A DNA stretch of 64,000 nt, from positions 29,202,192 to 29,266,191 of the forward strand of contig CM059570.1 in assembly GCA_030386875.1 (NCBI GenBank), read 5' to 3'. Source of the stretch: Morinoia aosen. Lineage: Eukaryota > Arthropoda > Malacostraca > Amphipoda > Talitridae. A program made the position numbers and the translations under genes. Within the stretch, counting starts at the first letter, position 1. Every line of letters starts with the position of its first letter. Shown here piece after piece: positions 47,983-59,214 of this stretch. Below the pieces are notes generated by a model, which was not told where the DNA came from, ran no database searches, and was given only the letters and a program-made list of their open reading frames with translations.

Positions 47983-48262
47983 GTAAATTTTCATGAAAAG
48001 GTATCATAATTTCTCGAGACATCAGGAAATTTCTACCATAAATTTTCATGGTAGAATTTAATTTTCATTCAATTTCACCCATAAATTTTCATGAAAAGGA
48101 ACCATAAATTCTAAAGAGATCTCTAAGAAATTTCTACCATAAATTTTTATGGTACAATATCACATTCATTCAATTTCTTCCATAAATTTTCATGGTAGAA
48201 TTTCACTGTCATTGAATTCCACCAATAAATTTTCATGAAGAGGTACCATAATTTCAGGAGAC
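47983..48262. repeat. Diverged repeat with a palindromic core (taccataaattttcatggta)
   Basis: The word ataaattttcatg (or a one-base variant) occurs six times, near 47983, 48037, 48080, 48137, 48182 and 48226, at 43-57 bp spacing. Several copies extend to taccat...atggta, which can fold back on itself. Alternate copies are more alike, suggesting a ~100-bp two-unit block (gaaaaggtaccataattt near 47995, 48095 and 48237). Confidence 0.8.
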
Positions 48263-48430
48263 ATCTCCAGGAAAGAACTCGACCAATTTGAGAGTGTCAA
48301 TTACGGCAGAGACGAGGGATTCCCCGCCCCCCCGCCTCCGTCCGCCGCTTTGACAGCCGCCAGATTAGTTTAGTTAGGCCTCGTGACGCGGCCTAGTCTG
48401 CAAAATTCGTGACGGAGGTTTTTTTTTGTA
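48263..48430. other. GC-rich unique spacer
   Basis: Contains ccgcccccccgcctccgtcc and gtgacgcggcctag. No gene recognised. Confidence 0.4.
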
Positions 48431-51130
48431 AAGCTTAAATGGGATTATTTAAATGCGGGCAAAAGGGGTAGTTTAAACGAGCGGTAATGGGCAATAGGGT
48501 TATTTGAACGCGCGGTAATGGGCAAATGGGGTTGATTAAACGCACGTTGGCGGGTAAAGAGGGTTATTAAAACGCGCTGTAATGGGCAATAGGGTTGTTT
48601 AAACGCGCGGTAATGGGCAATAGGGTTATTTAAACGCGCGGTAATGGGCAATAGGGTTGTTTAAACGCGCGGTAATGGGCAATAGGTTTATTTAAACGCG
48701 CGGTAATGGGCAATAGGGTTGTTTAAACTCGCGGTAATGGGCAATAGGGTTATTTAAACGCGCGGTAATGGGCAATAGGGTTGTTTAAACTCGCGGTAAT
48801 GGGCAATAGGGTTATTTAAACGCGCGGTAATGGGCAATAGGGTTATTTAAACGCGCGGTAATGGGCAATAGGGTTGTTTAAACGCGCGGTAATGGGCAAT
48901 AGGGTTATTTAAACGCGCGGTAATGGGCAATAGGGTTGATTAAACGCGCGGTAATTGGCAACAGGGTTGTTTAAACGCGCTGTAATGAGCAATAGGGTTG
49001 TTTAAACGCGCTGTAATGGGCAATAGGGTTATTTAAACGCGCGGTAATGATCAAATGGGGTTGATTAAACGCACGTTGGCGGGTAAAAAGGGTTATTAAA
49101 ACGCGCTGTATTGGGCAAAAGGGTTGTTTAAACGCGCGGTAATGGGCAATAGGGTTGTTTAAACGCGCAGGAATGGGCAATAGGGTTAATTAAACGCACG
49201 GTAATGGGCAATAGGGTTGTTTGAACGCGCGGTAATGGGCAATAGGGTTATTTAAACGCGCTGTAATGGGCAATAGGGTTATTTAAACGCGCGGTAATGG
49301 GCAATAGGGTTATTTAAACGCCCGGTAAAGGGCAATAGGGTTATTTAAACACGCGGTAATGGGAAATAGGGTTATTTAAATGCGCTGTAATGGGCAATAG
49401 GGTTATTTAAACGCGCTGTAATGGGCAATAGGGTTGTTTAAACGCGCAGTAATGGGCAATAGGGTTATTTAAACGCGCGGTAATGGGCAATAGGGTTATT
49501 TAAACGCGCGGTAATGGGCAAGGGGGTTGTTTAAACGCGCGGTAATGGGCAATAGGGTTATTTAAACGCGCGGTAATGGGCAATAGGGTTATTTAAACGC
49601 GCGGTAATGGGCAATAGGGTTGTTTAAACGCGCGGTAATGGGCAATAGGGTTATTTAAACGCACGGTAATGGGCAATAGGATTGTTTAAACGCGCGGTAA
49701 TGGGCAATAGGGTTGTTCAAACGCGCGGTAATGGGCAATAGGGTTATTTGAACGCGATGTAATGGGCAATAGGGTTGATTAAACGCGCGGTAATGGGCAA
49801 TAGTGTTATTTAAACGCGCGGTAATGGGCAATAGGGTTGTTTACACGCGCGGTAATGGGCAATAGGGTCATTTAAACGCGCTGTAATGGGCAATAGGGTT
49901 ATTTAAACGCGCGGTAATGGGCAATAGGGTTAATTCTACGCGCGGTAATGGGCAATAGGGTTGATTAAACGCGCGGTAATGGGCAATAGGGTTGTTCAAA
50001 CGCGCGGTAATGGGCAATAGGGTTATTTAAACGCGCGGTAATGGGCAATAGGGTTGATTAAACGCGCAGTAATGGGCAATAGGGTTGTTTAAACGCGCGG
50101 TAATGAGCAATATGGTTATTTAAACGCGCGGTAATGGGCAATAGGGTTATTTAAACGCGCGGTAATGGGCAATAGGGTTGTTTAAACGCGCGGTAATGGG
50201 CAATAGGGTTATTTAAACGCGCGGTAATGGGCAAGGTTGTTTAAACGCGCTGTAATGGGTAATAGGGTTGTTTAAACGCGCGGTAATGGGCAATAGGGTT
50301 ATTTAAACGCGCGGTAATGGGCAATAGGGTTATTTAAACGCGCGGTAATGGGCAATAGGGTTATTTAAACGCGCGGTAATGGGCAATAGGGTTGATTAAA
50401 CGCGCTGTAATGGGCAATAGGGTTGATTAAACGCGCGGTAATGTGCAATAGGGTTATTTAAACGCGCTGTAATGGGCAATAGGGTTATTTAAACGCGCGG
50501 TAATGGGCAATAGGGTTATTTAAACGCGCGGTAATGGGCAATAGGGTTGATTAAACGCGCGGTAATGGGCAATAGGGTTGTTTGAACGCGCGGTAATGGG
50601 CAATAGGGTTATTTAAACGCGCAGTAATGGGCAATAGGGTTGTTTAAACGCGCGGTAATGAGCAATAGGGTTATTTAAACGCGCGGTAATGGGCAAAAGG
50701 GTTATTTAAACGCGCGGTAATGGGCAATAGGGTTGTTTAAACGCGCGGTAATGGGCAATAGGGTTATTTAAACGCGCGGAAATGGGCAAGGTTGTTTAAA
50801 CGCGCTGTAATGGGCAATAAGGTTGTTTAAACGCGCGGTAATGGGCAATAGGGTTATTTAAACGCGCGGTAATGGGCAATAGGGTTATTTAAACGCGCGG
50901 TAATGGGCAATAGGGTTATTTAAACGCGCGGTAATGGGCAATAGGGTTGATTAAACGCGCTGTAATGGGCAATAGGGTTGATTAAACGCGCGGTAATGTG
51001 CAATAGGGTTATTTAAACGCGCTGTAATGGGCAATAGGGTTATTTAAACGCGCTGTAATGGGCAATATGGTTGATTAATCGCACGTTGACGGGCAAATGC
51101 GGTTATTTAAATGCTCGTTAATGGGCAAAT
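48431..51130. repeat. 31-bp minisatellite (ttatttaaacgcgcggtaat)
   Basis: About 87 copies. Each unit carries tttaaacgcgcgg, with gttt in many copies giving the palindrome gtttaaac, followed by taatgggcaataggg. Divergent copies (gattaaacgcacgttggcgg) appear at about 48533 and 49058 and mark a repeated block. Another block, marked by the shortened gggcaaggttg, recurs at about 50230 and 50785. Both point to copying of ~520-560 bp segments. CpG sites are well preserved. Confidence 0.98.
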
Positions 51131-51300
51131 GGGAAATTATGCCCCAAAAAGTATATTCATAATATATACATAAAATGCATACACATATATAGAGTCCGCT
51201 CTCCTCTAAGTATCCCCAAAACTAATCCCAAACCTCATGCAAATAATCCTAATTAATCCCCGCTTGAGTTCAGATAGGATGCCCAAGTCTGAGGCATCCT
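51131..51300. other. AT-rich unique spacer
   Basis: About 170 bp separating two long arrays, no feature of its own. Confidence 0.45.
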
Positions 51301-52915
51301 CGGCTGTTTCAAGAGGTGATGCACTTGGCTGTTTCAAGAGGTGATGCACTTGGCTGTTTCAGGAGGTGATGCACTTGGCTGTTTCAAGAGGTGATACACT
51401 TGGCTGTTGAAAGAAGTGATGCCCTTGGCTGTTGCAAGAGGTGATGTACTTGGCTGTTTCAAGAGGTAATACACTTGGCTGTTGAAAGAAGTGATGCACT
51501 TGGCTGTTGCAAGAGGTGATGTACTTGGCTGTTTCAAGAGGTGATACACTTGGCTGTTGCAAGAGGGTGATACACTTGGCTGTTGCAAGAGGTGAAACAC
51601 TTGGCTGTTGCAAGAGGGTGATACACTTGGCTGTTTCAAGAGGTAATACACTTGGCTGTTGCAAGAGGTAATACATTGGGATGTTGCAAGAGGAGATACA
51701 CTTGGCTGTTGCAAGAGGTGATGCACTTGGCTGCTGAAAGAGGGTGATACACTTGGCTGTTTCAAGAGGTAATACACTTGGCTGTTTCAAGAGGTGATAC
51801 ACTTGGCTGTTGCAAGAGGGTGATACACTTGGTTGTTGCAAGAGGTGATACACTTGGCTGTTGCAAGAGGTAATACACTTCGCTGTTGCAAGAGGTGATA
51901 CACTTGGCTGTTGCAAGAAGTGATACACTTGGCTATTTCAAGAGGTAATACACTTGGCTGTTGCAAGAGGTGATACACTTGGCTGTTTCAAGAGGTAATA
52001 CACTTGGCTGTTGCAAGAGGTGATACACTTGGATGTTGCAAGAGGTGATACACTTGGCTGTTGTAAGAGGTTTTACACTTGGCTGTTGCAAGAGGTGATG
52101 TACTTGGCTGTTGCAAGAGGGTGATATACTTGGCTGTTGCAAGAAGTGAAACACTTGGCTGTTGCATGAGGTGATACACTTGGCTGTTGCAAGAGGGTGA
52201 TACACTTGGCTGTTTCAAGAGGTAATACACTTGGCTGTTGCAAGAGGTGATACACTTGGCTGTTGCAAGAAGTGATACACTTGGCTGTTTCAAGAGGTAA
52301 TACACTTGGCTGTTGCAAGAGGTTTTACAATTGGCTGTTGCAAGAGGTGATACACTTGGCTGTTGCAAGAGGTTGATATACTTGGCTGTTGCAAGAGGTG
52401 AAACACTTGGCTGTTGCATGAGGTGATACACTTGGCTGTTGCAAGAGGGTGATACACTTGGCTGTTGCAAGAGATGAAACACTTGGATGTTGCAAGAGGT
52501 GATACACTTGGCTGTTGCAAGAGGTGATACATTGGGATGTTGCAAGAGGGTGATATACTTGGCTGTTGCAAGAGGTGATACACTTGGCTGTTGCAAGAGG
52601 TGATACATTGGGATGTTGCAAGAGGAAATACACTTGGCTGTTACAAGAGGTGATACACTTGGCTGTTGCAAGAGGTGAGGCACTTGGCTGTTGAAAGAGG
52701 GTGATACACTTGGCTGTTGCAAGAGGTGATACACTTGGCTGTTGCAAGAGGGGATACACTTGGATGTTGTAAGAGGTGATACACTTGCGGCTGTTGCAAG
52801 AGGTGATGCACTTGGCTGTTGAAAGAGGGTGATACACTTGGCTGTTGCAAGAGGTGATACGCTTGGCTGTTTCAAGAGGTGATACACTTGGCTGTTTCAA
52901 GAGGGTGATGCACTT
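51301..52915. repeat. 25/26-bp minisatellite (ggctgttgcaagaggtgata)
   Basis: About 63 copies. The base unit is 25 bp; copies with gaggg are 26 bp. Variants include gtttcaag for gttgcaag, ggatgttg, gatgcac and ttttacac. Local blocks repeat (compare 52330-52480 with 52060-52190). Because length alternates, minus-strand frames shift between cycles and remain open for up to 299 codons (CNSQVYHLLQQPSVSPLATAK-like); these are not considered genes. Confidence 0.97.
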
Positions 52916-53016
52916 AGCTTGGCTTTATATTAGAGTTCAATCCTGCACGGGAGGAGCAGTTGTTGTTTCATTTCAGGATTTATTTCCAGACATGAAGTGC
53001 GGCTGTAGTGGGTTCA
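52916..53016. other. Short unique spacer
   Basis: About 100 bp, no feature recognised. Confidence 0.35.
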
Positions 53017-53160
53017 AATGGGACATAATCTTATTCGTGAGGTTAACTTGTTGAATAATATTGGGACATAATCTTATTCGTGAGGTTAACTTGCTGAATA
53101 ATATTGGGACATAATCTTATTCGTGAGGTTAACTTGCTGAATAATAAAGGGACACAATCC
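53017..53160. repeat. 43-bp tandem repeat (gggacataatcttattcg)
   Basis: Three and a half copies: ggttaac at 53041, 53084 and 53127. Copies differ at one or two bases; the last is truncated and diverges (gggacacaatcctattcgag). Confidence 0.95.
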
Positions 53161-53670
53161 TATTCGAGAAGTACAGCTGTTGATTGTACACTACAGTTCG
53201 AATCTACACCTAAAGAACTTTTAGTCCATCTAAATATTCAATTCTGTGTGTGAGGGGCAGCTGTTGGGTTAACACTAGGATTAAATATTTCTTATATAGG
53301 GCAGTTTTTGTCGCGCTAAATACGGCTTTAATTTTTGTGAATTTTTTTTTCTATTTTAATTTTTAATTTTAGTTTTTAATTTATTTCAATTTAATTTAAT
53401 TTCAAATTAACAAATTGAATTGAATTTTAATTTGATATAGTTAAATTTTAGCTTGTGAAATTTTAAAACATAAAATTTTTATTAAAGAATTTAAAATAAA
53501 ATACAATTTCGTCTCGCTAAATATGACTTTAATTTTTAAGACGAGAAGAAAAGCCGTAGTTACATTACGAATATTCTCAGAGTTGTGATCAGGAGTCAAC
53601 TTTAGTCGAGAAATACCTGACCGACACGTGATTACTTTCCTTAATTAAGTCGCATCCCTATAAATTTAAG
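53161..53670. other. Very AT-rich sequence bounded by a diverged direct repeat
   Basis: The words cgctaaatacggctttaatt (53313) and cgctaaatatgactttaatt (53515) form a direct repeat about 200 bp apart. The sequence between them is almost pure A+T (aatttaatttaatttc). This could be an inserted AT-rich element or the remains of a two-copy repeat. No gene. Confidence 0.45.
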
Positions 53671-54139
53671 AAGGTTAAATGATTTTAATACACATGAACA
53701 TTTGTGGCGCATTCGCGGCCACACAATCTAGCAAAGAACAAATTAAAGAAGCAACAAGGAAAATCAGTTTATTAAAGACTCGTGATCTTTCCAAGGATCT
53801 TTCCAAGGTTAGGCGAACAATTAAAAGGGAACAGCCTGCTCGTCTTGAGAGACAGGCAACAAAGCTAGAGTTAAAAACTATTAGGAAGTGAAGTTCTTCC
53901 AATAGTATCGCATTAAAGCAATTGGCCGATTGCTATATAAGTAATATTTTCTTAAAAGGTTGAAGTAAAAGCTGCGAAGGCCAGTAGTGTCTTGATTGAT
54001 TGAGCTCGAACGGGACGTCCACCCAAAGCGGCTGTAGAAGTTGTAAGGCGGTAACACGGGTCTAGCAACGGCTACCCGCAGAAGAACGGTCATGAGCCAC
54101 CAATGCCGTCAGCATAACGAAGACGTAGAAGGCCGGATG
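53671..54139. other. Unique region, possible retroelement remnant
   Basis: Contains a 70-codon open frame on + (53679-53891), rich in K, E and R (for example KEQIKEATRKISLLKT), with a 12-bp internal duplication (gatctttccaag at about 53785 and 53797). Composition is less AT-rich than the left flank. The frame is not recognised; a fragment of a gag-like or other basic coiled protein is conceivable but unproven. Confidence 0.3.
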
Positions 54140-54411
54140 TCATGCGGCACGGCGGAGGTGCGGCACGGCGGAGGTGCGGCACGGCGGAGGTGCGGCACGG
54201 CGGAGGTGCGGCACGGCGGAGGTGCGGCATGGCGGAGGTGCGGCACGGCGGAGGTGCGGCACGGCGGAGGTGCGGCACGGCGGAGGTGCGGCACGGCGGA
54301 GGTGCGGCACGGCGGAGGTGCGGCACGGCGGAGGTGCGGCATGGCGGAGGTGCGGCACGGCGGAGGTGCGGCACGGCGGAGGTGCGGCACGGCGGAGGTG
54401 CGGCACGACCA
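54140..54411. repeat. 16-bp GC-rich minisatellite (cggcacggcggaggtg)
   Basis: About 17 copies, nearly identical; two carry catgg instead of cacgg (about 54228 and 54339). It is GC-rich in an AT-rich region. Sixteen bp is not a multiple of three, but no frame has a stop, so frames on both strands run through it (for example RHGGGAARRRCGTAEV on +). Confidence 0.97.
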
Positions 54412-55898
54412 GGATAGAGCCCTGGTGACCCGGCGCTGCACCACGTCTTCCGTGCGGACGGGGAAGCAGCCCCCCCTCGCAGCAGAGAAAAGCGCGTGCT
54501 GGCGGCGGAGCGTTCCAGGAGCGCGGCAACAGTCAAGAAAACTCCCAGGGCACCAACTCGTCTGCTAACAAAATAAAATTTGAAGACAAAGCAATTGAAT
54601 AAACATCCTTATTACAACTAAACAGATCCGTTACCAGAGATAAGAAGACATAGTGGCATTTATAAATCAACAGAGCTGTTATCAGAGTCGTGAAAACCAA
54701 ATTACCTAATCAAGGCAGCTGCAATTGGTTATGAGGTACCAACGCAAGGAGCACCGGACCATTCTCCACGCAGCCACTCTTGAATATACTGCGAGAAGAC
54801 GAAAAGGTTACACGTACGAAGGTTGGCAACAGGAAAAATGATTATCAACAAATAGTCAGGTATAACAAATTTAGACAAGACAATTTATAATTTATAGGAA
54901 ACTCGAGAATAACCACACCTGAACTTTATGGTTCGTCCAGTGTAGAAACTTTATGGCAGGAAGAGCTGGCAAGGTTAAGGGCAAAAGTACCGGACTTTCA
55001 AGAAGATAGTAAGAGGAGAAGACGGAGCTCAAATAGGGGAGTTATAGACTCCCCTGTAACAGGTAGAGCTCTCATCAGAGTCAAATAAGCAAGTTTAAGT
55101 AAGTTTAAGTAGGTTAAGGTAAGTTAATTTGGTCACCAAGGCAACCTTTAAGTAAGTAAGAATTTAAACGAAAGCCGGTAATCGAAATAATCAAGCACTC
55201 ACACAAACACACAATGATAAAGAATAAGAGGAAAGATGCCAAGATAACAGACGAGACGCCGGTGACCCGTAGAGCTGGGGCCCAAATACGCGCAGTTGAC
55301 GGCGAAGACACGATAACTAATGACGGGGTAGTACAGGTCACTCCATTCAGTAGTAAATTAGCTAGACACACCGTGAAGACGCTAACACTGGCCTTCGTAG
55401 CAGCAACGTTAATAAAATTCAAAATCCATGTAATTAGGGGTCAAACATTTCATAGCAGAGTTTAAGTTGTAAATTATCAAAACGAATCAAACTCAAAAAG
55501 AACCGAGTTTCAAAACGCACCTAACTGTCTCAGCCCTGCGTCCTCCGACCTTACTGCCGGGCTGCCTAGCTGGATCTATTAAGGTACTAAAGTTGAAGCG
55601 CCTCCCGCGCAACTTTAGAGAGTTTGTGAGGGAAATCCTCACACATTTTCTTGAAGCAGCATACGCGTAATTTAAAGAGGACCGGATTTTAACGCACGCA
55701 AATACTTTCTTGAAATCGCATTAGCATCATTTGGGGAGGAGACACGCTTTTTACATACCTTCAAAAGTTAAAAAAAAAACAACGGAAGATCAAATAGAAC
55801 GAAGCTCAATGAAAACGTAGCTTTCACGGACGAGATTCTATTTGACTCTATTTCTGATGCTTCAACCTATGGAGGTTAATTTAAATAGCAGTCTCTCT
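54412..55898. pseudogene. Possible decayed retroelement 5' region
   Basis: Mixed-composition sequence containing aataaa-type signals near 54598, a start-less open stretch at about 54894-55088 that reads ELYGSSSVETLWQEELARLR then RAKVPDFQED and a basic KRRRRSS run, and an 83-codon frame on + (55214-55465, beginning MIKNKRKDAKITDETPVTRR). The two stretches share a similar SPVTGRA/TPVTRRA motif. A small repeat of aagtttaagt lies between them (55085-55165). This looks like worn gag-like coding, but no protease, reverse transcriptase, integrase or paired LTRs were found, so the identification is tentative. Confidence 0.25.
55587..55617. repeat. Short GC-topped hairpin
   Basis: ctaaagttg (55587-55595) pairs with caactttag (55609-55617), and an inner gcg/cgc pair encloses the loop cctcc. 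It gives a 12-bp stem with a small internal bulge. Function unknown; it could be a structural element of the surrounding retroelement-like sequence. Confidence 0.7.
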
Positions 55899-57246
55899 CA
55901 GCACCTGCTCAGCACGCTGCAGCACGGCCTGCTCAGCACGCTGCAGCACGGCCTGCTCAGCACGCTGCAGCACGGTATGCTCAGCACGCTGCAGCACGGT
56001 ATGCTCAGCACGCTGCAGCACGGCCTGCTCAGCACGCTGCAGCACGGTATGCTCAGCACGCTGCAGGACGGCCTGCTCAGCACGCTGCAGCACGGCCTGC
56101 TCAGCACGCTGCAGGACGGCCTGCTCAGCACGCTACGGCACGGCCTGCTCAGCACGCTGCAGCACGGTATGCTCAGCACGCTGCAGCACGGTATGCTCAG
56201 CACGCTGCAGCATGGCCTGCTCAGCACGCTGCAGCACGGCCTGCTCAGCACGCTGCAGCACGGTATGCTCAGCACGCTGCAGCACGGTATGCTCAGCACG
56301 CTGCAGCACGGCCTGCTCAGCACGCTGCAGCACGGCCTGCTCAGCACGCTGCAGCACGGCCTGCTCAGCACGCTGCATCATGGCCTGCTCAGCACGCTGC
56401 AGCACGGCCTGCTCAGCACGCTGCGGCACGGCCTGCTCAGCACGCTGCAGCATGGCCTGCTCAGCACGCTGCAGCACGGCCTGCTCAGCACGCTGCAGCA
56501 TGGCCTGCTCAGCACGCTGCAGCACGGCCTGCTCAGCACGCTGCAGCACGGCCTGCTCAGCACGCTGCAGCACGGTATGCTCAGCACGCTGCAGCACGGC
56601 CTGCTCAGCACGCTGCAGCACGGCCTGCTCAGCACGCTGCAGCACGGCCTGCTCAGCACGCTGCATCATGGCCTGCTCAGCACGCTGCAGCACGGCCTGC
56701 TCAGCACGCTGCAGCACGGCCTGCTCAGCACGCTGCAGCACGGCCTGCTCAGCACGCTGCAGCACGGCCAGCTCAGCACGCTGCAGCATGGCCTGCTCAG
56801 CACGCTGCAGCACGGCCTGCTCAGCACGCTGCAGCACGGCCTGCTCAGCACGCTGCAGCATGGCCTGCTCAGCACGCTGCAGCATGGCCTGCTCAGCACG
56901 CTGCAGCACGGCCTGCTCAGCACGCTGCAGCACGGCCTGCTCAGCACGCTGCAGCACGGCCTGCTCAGCACGCTGCAGCACGGCCAGCTCAGCACGCTGC
57001 AGCACGGCCTGCTCAGCACGCTGCAGCACGGCCTGCTCAGCACGCTGCAGCACGGCCTGCTCAGCACGCTGCAGCACGGCCTGCTCAGCACGCTGCAGCA
57101 CGGCCTGCTTAGCACGCTGCAGCACGGCCTGCTCAGCACGCTGCAGCACGGCCTGCTCAGCACGCTGCAGCACGGCCTGCTCAGCACGCTGCAGCACGGC
57201 CTGCTCAGCACGCTGCAGCACGGCCTGCTCAGCACGCTGCAGCACG
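55899..57246. repeat. 24-bp GC-rich minisatellite (ctgctcagcacgctgcagca)
   Basis: About 56 copies in strict 24-bp register; variants are ggtatg for ggcctg, catgg for cacgg, and gccagc. The unit contains the palindromes ctgcag and gctgcagc and is highly self-complementary. Eight codons per unit leave frames open on both strands: 503 codons on + (55842-57353, cycle LLSTLQHG, with short non-repeat ends) and 397 on - (cycle VLQRAEQA). Openness in several frames at once argues against selection for any one protein. Confidence 0.98.
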
Positions 57247-57360
57247 GATGGATTTGGCCAGTATTCTTGCGTCGCACAATTAAAGTGCAATTTGCGGTCA
57301 TTTCCCTCCAGGTAATGTCGCTGCACAGCCTTGCTCTCGTATTATGCAGGTGAGAGTCCG
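57247..57360. other. Short unique junction
   Basis: About 110 bp between two GC-rich arrays, no feature of its own. Confidence 0.45.
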
Positions 57361-58905
57361 GTGGGCTGTGCCCACTTACTGAGCAGGTCAGTAGAGCCCA
57401 CTTACTGAGCAGGTCAGTAGAGCCCACTTACTGAGCAGGTCAGTAGAGCCCACTTACTGAGCGGGTCAGTAGAGCCCACTTACTGAGCGGGTCAGTAGAG
57501 CCTACTTACTGAGCAGGTCAGTAGAGCCTACTTACTGAGCGGGTCAGTAGAGCCCACTTACTGAGCAGGTCAGTAGAGCCTACTTACTGAGCGGGTCAGT
57601 AGAGCCCACTTACTGAGCAGGTCAGTAGAGCCTACTTACTGAGCGGGTCAGTAGAGCCCACTTACTGAGCGGGTCAGTAGAGCCCACTTACTGAGCGGGT
57701 CAGTAGAGCCCACTTACTGAGCAGGTCAGTAGAGCCTACTTACTGAGCGGGTCAGTAGAGCCCACTTACTGAGCGGGTCAGTAGAGCCCACTTACTGAGC
57801 AGGTCAGTAGAGCCCACTTACTGAGCGGGTCAGTAGAGCCCACTTACTGAGCAGGTCAGTAGAGCCCACTTACTGAGCGGGTCAGTAGAGCCCACTTACT
57901 GAGCAGGTCAGTAGAGCCTACTTACTGAGCGGGTCAGTAGAGCCCACTTACTGAGCAGGTCAGTAGAGCCCACTTACTGAGCGGGTCAGTAGAGCCCACT
58001 TACTGAGCGGGTCAGTAGAGCCCACTTACTGAGCAGGTCAGTAGAGCCTACTTACTGAGCGGGTCAGTAGAGCCCACTTACTGAGCAGGTCAGTAGAGCC
58101 TAATTACTGAGCGGGTCAGTAGAGCCCACTTACTGAGCAGGTCAGTAGAGCCCACTTACAGAGCAGGTCAGTAGAGCCTAATTACTGAGCGGGTCAGTAG
58201 AGCCCACTTACTGAGCAGGTCAGTAGAGCCTAATTACTGAGCGGGTCAGTAGAGCCTACTTACTGAGCGGGTCAGTGGAGCCCACTTACTGAGTGAGTCA
58301 GTAGAGCCCACTTACTGAGTGGGTCAGTAGAGCCCACTTACTGAGTGGGCCAGTAGAGCGAGTGGGTCAGTAGGGCCCACTAACTGAGCGGGTCAGAGGA
58401 GCCCCCTTACTGAGCGGATCAGTAGAGATCACTTACTGAGTGGGCCAGTAGAGCCCACCGAGTGGGTCAGTAGGGCCCACTTACTGAGCGGGTCAGTAGG
58501 GCCCATTAACTGAGCGGGTCAGAGGAGCCCACTTACTGAGCGGATCAGTAGAGATCACTTACTGAGTGGGCCAGTAGAGCCCACCGAGTGGGTCAGTAGG
58601 GCCCACTTACTGAGCGGGTCAGTAGGGCCCATTAACTGAGCGGGTCAGAGGAGCCCACTTACTGAGCGGATCAGTAGAGATCACTTACTGAGTGGGCCTG
58701 TAGAGCCCACCGAGTGGGTCAGTAGGGCCCACTTACTGAGCGGGTCAGTAGGGCCCACTTACTGAGCGGGTCAGTAGGGCCCATTAACTGAGCGGATCAG
58801 TAGAGATCACTTACTGAGCGGGTAAGCGGAGCCCACCTACTGAGCCGGTCAGTGGAGCCCACTTACTGAGCGGGTCAGCAGAGCCCACTTACTGAACAAA
58901 GGCTC
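57361..58905. repeat. 26-bp minisatellite (gagcccacttactgagcg)
   Basis: About 58 copies. In the left two thirds, units with caggt and cgggt tend to alternate, as do ccca and ccta forms. From about 58441 a compound block with a shortened unit (cccaccgagtggg) repeats three times at 126-bp spacing (58441, 58567, 58693). Copies at the right end are the most diverged. Confidence 0.97.
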
Positions 58906-59214
58906 CAGTCTGCACACTCCCACATTAACAAGAAAATAAGTCTCACATTTATACCCAAAAGTTTGCAGTCTGTATTTTGTGTCTAAAATTACACGTGTGT
59001 CACGAACCGATGTAACGGAACGCATTATTTGGTCTTTATCCTTCTTATTTAGTCTTTATCCTTCAGTGAAGTCTGAAGGTTTTGCGCTTATTCTTCCGTA
59101 AGGTCTCGAGGTTCATGGAGCTTCAATGCGGAGGATTGCGCTTCGATGGCTCAGTGATTGCAGGGTTAGACCAGAAGATTGCCCCTGAACGTTCTCCGTT
59201 TTTTGGTGTTTTTC
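58906..59214. other. Unique spacer, no gene
   Basis: About 300 bp. It has a short direct repeat (ttagtctttatccttc near 59030 and 59048). A tRNA A-box-like word (tggctcagtga) at 59148 has no partner B-box, so no tRNA is called. Confidence 0.4.

Noticed and set aside
53313..53540. Long terminal repeats of an LTR element (direct repeat about 200 bp apart)
   Set aside because: The matched words are only about 25 bp with mismatches, and no TG...CA ends or primer-binding site was found.
55842..57353. 503-codon plus-strand frame with non-repeat ends as a real protein gene
   Set aside because: The opposite strand and another plus frame are also open for hundreds of codons because the 24-bp unit lacks stops; there is no promoter, splice or family evidence.
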